Source: Planctomycetota bacterium
GTDB lineage: Bacteria > Planctomycetota > PUPC01 > DSUN01
Assembly (NCBI GenBank): GCA_016872875.1
Contig: VGYW01000032.1
Location: forward strand, 1 to 32,457
Direction: 5' to 3'
Length of the DNA: 32,457 nt
Within the stretch, counting starts at the first letter, position 1; each line of letters starts with the position of its first letter. Positions 30,701-32,457 of this stretch are shown piece by piece. The notes beneath the pieces were generated by a model. It searched no databases. It saw only the letters and a list, made by a program, of their open reading frames with translations, and was not told the origin of the DNA. A program made the position numbers and the translations under genes.

Positions 30701-31186
30701 ATGGCGTCGCAGGCTTTCGAGAGGCTCGAGACCCATGTGCGAGTCCACATGCAGGACGCCCGCGCACAACGCTGCTGCGAAGCAGGGTGCGAGCTCCGCC
30801 TTGAGGGCCTGCCTCCCTTCATCCTCTTGAGCGGTGAACGCATTGCCCCCGACCAGGCGAGGAGGATGTGCGACTGCGTGGTGTTCGTCGAGCAAGGACC
30901 TATCCACGTCGCGCTCGTCGAGCTCAAAGGCAAGACTGTTCATGCGGACGAGGTGGTGGAGAAGCTTCGGAACAGTAGTGAGGCGGTCCTCGGAATGTTC
31001 CGCGACTGCTCGCTGCGCGTGTCCCAGCGTAGCATCCACTTCCTGGTCCTGGCTCGCCGATGGAGCAGGCCCCAACTCAAGGTCCTCCAGAGCAAACACG
31101 TCACGGTGGCTGGCGTCAAACATGGCATCCTTTCCAAGCGCTGCGGGTTCAGCCTGGCCGACACCGCTGGGATTGCTGCGCGCTGA
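30701..31186 (+). CDS. Small PD-(D/E)xK-like nuclease, partner of the ATPase (161 aa)
   Basis: The gene begins on the base after the ATPase stop, which implies cotranslation. The product has a short helix (FERLETHVRVHMQDARAQRC), then RMCDCVVFVEQGPIHVALVE and LKGK. D58, E74 and K76 are placed as in the D-x(n)-ExK core of restriction-like nucleases, on two beta strands. A following helix (ADEVVEKLRNSSEAVLGMF) and strand (SIHFLVLARRW) complete the minimal fold. Six cysteines occur (C25, C26, C30, C57, C59 and one near residue 148). The first three form a CCxxxC cluster that could bind metal, though this is only a possibility. I do not recognise a named family. The alternative is a DNA- or nucleotide-binding partner without cleavage activity. 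Confidence 0.7.
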   Translation: MASQAFERLETHVRVHMQDARAQRCCEAGCELRLEGLPPFILLSGERIAPDQARRMCDCVVFVEQGPIHVALVELKGKTVHADEVVEKLRNSSEAVLGMFRDCSLRVSQRSIHFLVLARRWSRPQLKVLQSKHVTVAGVKHGILSKRCGFSLADTAGIAAR

Positions 31187-31226
31187 GAAGCGGCCCGGCC
31201 CGCCAGCTTTCATGAGGAGACCAACG

Positions 31227-32360
31227 ATGAGAACCGGAATATACAAAGCCATTGCGCTCATCGCCCTGGTGCGCGTGGGCGCTGCCGAGACCATCGCCAC
31301 TGGCAACGCCCTCGGCTGCGAGCACGTGGCGTTCGTGCGGGCGGGGGTCGTCGGTGGACTGGTGGGGCCGGCTCGCGAGTGCGCCGCGGGCGACAACCGC
31401 GACATCCGCTGCTGCCTCGCACCCGACGGCGCCATCTGGGTGCCCGACTCCCGCGACTGCCTGGTCTATCGCATCAAGGACGGCCAGGCGCGCATCGCCG
31501 CCGGCTGCGGCGTCAAGGGCTACCGCGACGGGCCGGCGGATAGGGCGATGTTCGACTTCGGTGTCGGCTCTTACTGCGACACTGAGACCAACTCCGACGC
31601 CGCGGGGAACATCTACGTCTCGGATATGATGAACAACGCCATTCGGCGAATCTACAAGAAGCCCGATGGGACGTGGTGGGTGGAAACGGTCTGCGGGGGA
31701 AGCAAGAAGGGCCGCGAGCCGAAGAAGGGCGAGTGGATTCCTGCCTCGGAGCTTCGGTTCGGCGGGGCCTCACGCTTCGCCGTGGCCGACGACGGCACGC
31801 TCTACTTCGCCAACCACGGCGGCATCTACCAGGTGCGGGCACCCGGAGCTGGCGACGGGTCGGGCAAGGCCACCCGCCTGGCCACCCACGAGGAGCTGGC
31901 CGCGCAGCTCGGCCCCAAGAAGCCCATCGCCGACTGGCACGTCGGCGGCTCGCACATCACGCCCGACGGGGTATTCTACTGGGTGCCCGGCGGCCAGGAA
32001 ATCTACCGCTTCGACACCAAGACCGGCAAGGCCGAGGTCTTCGCGGGCGAAGGACCGAAACAGGTGGACGCCGCAACGGTCCGCGAGAGCGGCTTCCACA
32101 CCGTGGACGTCGTCTACTCGCGCGACGCCTCGGTCATCTACACCGGCGGCGGCGACGAATCGGTCCCGCGCCGCATCCACAACGGCACCGTCAAGCACCT
32201 CCAGAAGGACGGCTCATTCAAGCAGGGCAAGGAGCAGGACCGCGACAACTGGCGCCTCTACCAGGTCGCCTTCCTCAGCCCCGAGGGCGACCTCTACACC
32301 TTCTGCGGCATCTATGCCTGGGCGGGGTGGCTCGTCAAGGTGGGCTTCGCAAAGGAATGA
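31227..32360 (+). CDS. Secreted NHL-type beta-propeller protein (377 aa)
   Basis: I chose ATG 31227 because GAGGAGA lies upstream; an in-frame ATG at 31212 is also possible. The signal peptide is MRTGIYKAIALIALVRVGAA. Repeated blades follow: IRCCLAPDGAIWVPDSRDCL, SDAAGNIYVSDMMNNAIRRI, RFAVADDGTLYFANHGGIYQ, and further HITPDGVFYWV and QVAFLSPEGDLYTFCG. This pattern is typical of NHL or SMP-30-like propellers. No enzyme motif is visible. It is unrelated in sequence detail to the propeller at 23954 but of the same general type, and it probably belongs with the exported glycan proteins rather than with the ATPase pair 40 bp upstream. The target is unknown. Confidence 0.8.
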   Translation: MRTGIYKAIALIALVRVGAAETIATGNALGCEHVAFVRAGVVGGLVGPARECAAGDNRDIRCCLAPDGAIWVPDSRDCLVYRIKDGQARIAAGCGVKGYRDGPADRAMFDFGVGSYCDTETNSDAAGNIYVSDMMNNAIRRIYKKPDGTWWVETVCGGSKKGREPKKGEWIPASELRFGGASRFAVADDGTLYFANHGGIYQVRAPGAGDGSGKATRLATHEELAAQLGPKKPIADWHVGGSHITPDGVFYWVPGGQEIYRFDTKTGKAEVFAGEGPKQVDAATVRESGFHTVDVVYSRDASVIYTGGGDESVPRRIHNGTVKHLQKDGSFKQGKEQDRDNWRLYQVAFLSPEGDLYTFCGIYAWAGWLVKVGFAKE

Positions 32361-32368
32361 CGCCCTCT

Positions 32369-32457
32369 TCAATCGTCCTCGTCCTCGTCCTCGTCGTCGT
32401 CCTCGAACGGTGTTCGGCGTTCCGTTCTCGGGGTAGGAACCAGGAGCTTCAGATGCG
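32369..32457 (-). CDS. Possible 3' end of a gene with an acidic tail (partial)
   Basis: Read on the minus strand, an open frame enters from the right edge and ends at TGA 32371-32369 with HLKLLVPTPRTERRTPFEDD and a run of D and E. The acidic tail and the bases around its stop strongly resemble the end of the AOR gene (3502-3540). It may be the end of a real gene beyond the window or only a copy of a gaggac-type repeat with a chance frame. No family can be assigned from 28 residues. Confidence 0.3.
   Translation of the reverse strand, partial: HLKLLVPTPRTERRTPFEDDDEDEDEDD

Overview
This window is GC-rich and densely coded. It looks like chromosomal DNA from a Planctomycetota-like bacterium or another member of the PVC group, probably a metagenome-assembled genome. 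That placement is an inference. It rests on a large secreted leucine-rich-repeat protein, several secreted carbohydrate-active proteins (a DUF4091-type hydrolase, an exo-rhamnogalacturonan-lyase-like protein, a secreted ADP-ribosylglycohydrolase homologue and NHL-type propellers), Uma2 nucleases, PIN toxins, and many short palindromic repeats scattered both between genes and in frame inside genes. No rRNA, tRNA, CRISPR array, transposase or phage gene was seen.

Layout. 1-3535: duplicated small toxin-antitoxin-like genes, a truncated 5' copy of an aldehyde ferredoxin oxidoreductase (AOR) gene and the full AOR gene. 3574-6387: exported LRR protein. 6425-7249 (minus): HpcH/HpaI-type aldolase, convergent with the LRR gene across a hairpin that holds both stop codons. 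7397-13673: likely operon of a secreted ADP-ribosylglycohydrolase-like protein followed by a ribose-type ABC importer (lipoprotein, double ATPase, permease). 13906-16118 (minus): single-chain transketolase and a small antitoxin-like protein. 16268-19462: a SEFIR/TIR-family protein between two Uma2 nuclease genes. 19633-29067: glycan-degradation block, with one gene on minus and a tightly packed three-gene plus-strand operon. 29219-31186: a two-gene unit of an AAA/OLD-like ATPase and a small PD-(D/E)xK-like nuclease. 31227-32360: a secreted propeller protein. The right edge carries a possible gene end with an acidic tail.

Two themes stand out. First, there are two candidate defence modules. 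One is the abutting ATPase plus mini-nuclease pair, in which D58, E74 and K76 of the small protein form a plausible PD-(D/E)xK active site. The other is the SEFIR gene, which has codon use unlike its neighbours. Second, palindromic repeats of several unrelated families sit in frame inside the AOR, LRR, aldolase, ABC ATPase and rhamnogalacturonan-lyase-like genes. The strongest case is the ABC ATPase. It carries a 39-bp tandem array inside its first nucleotide-binding domain and a 114-bp-period array between its two domains. The 32-bp palindromes of the second array stay perfect, with matched changes on both arms, while the spacers between them have diverged.

Candidate promoters across the window share a sigma-70-like form (TTGCAN or TTGACA, 16-18 bp, TATANT or TAGGAT), which gives consistent transcription-unit boundaries. 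All functional calls are from reading the translated sequence; no database search was run.
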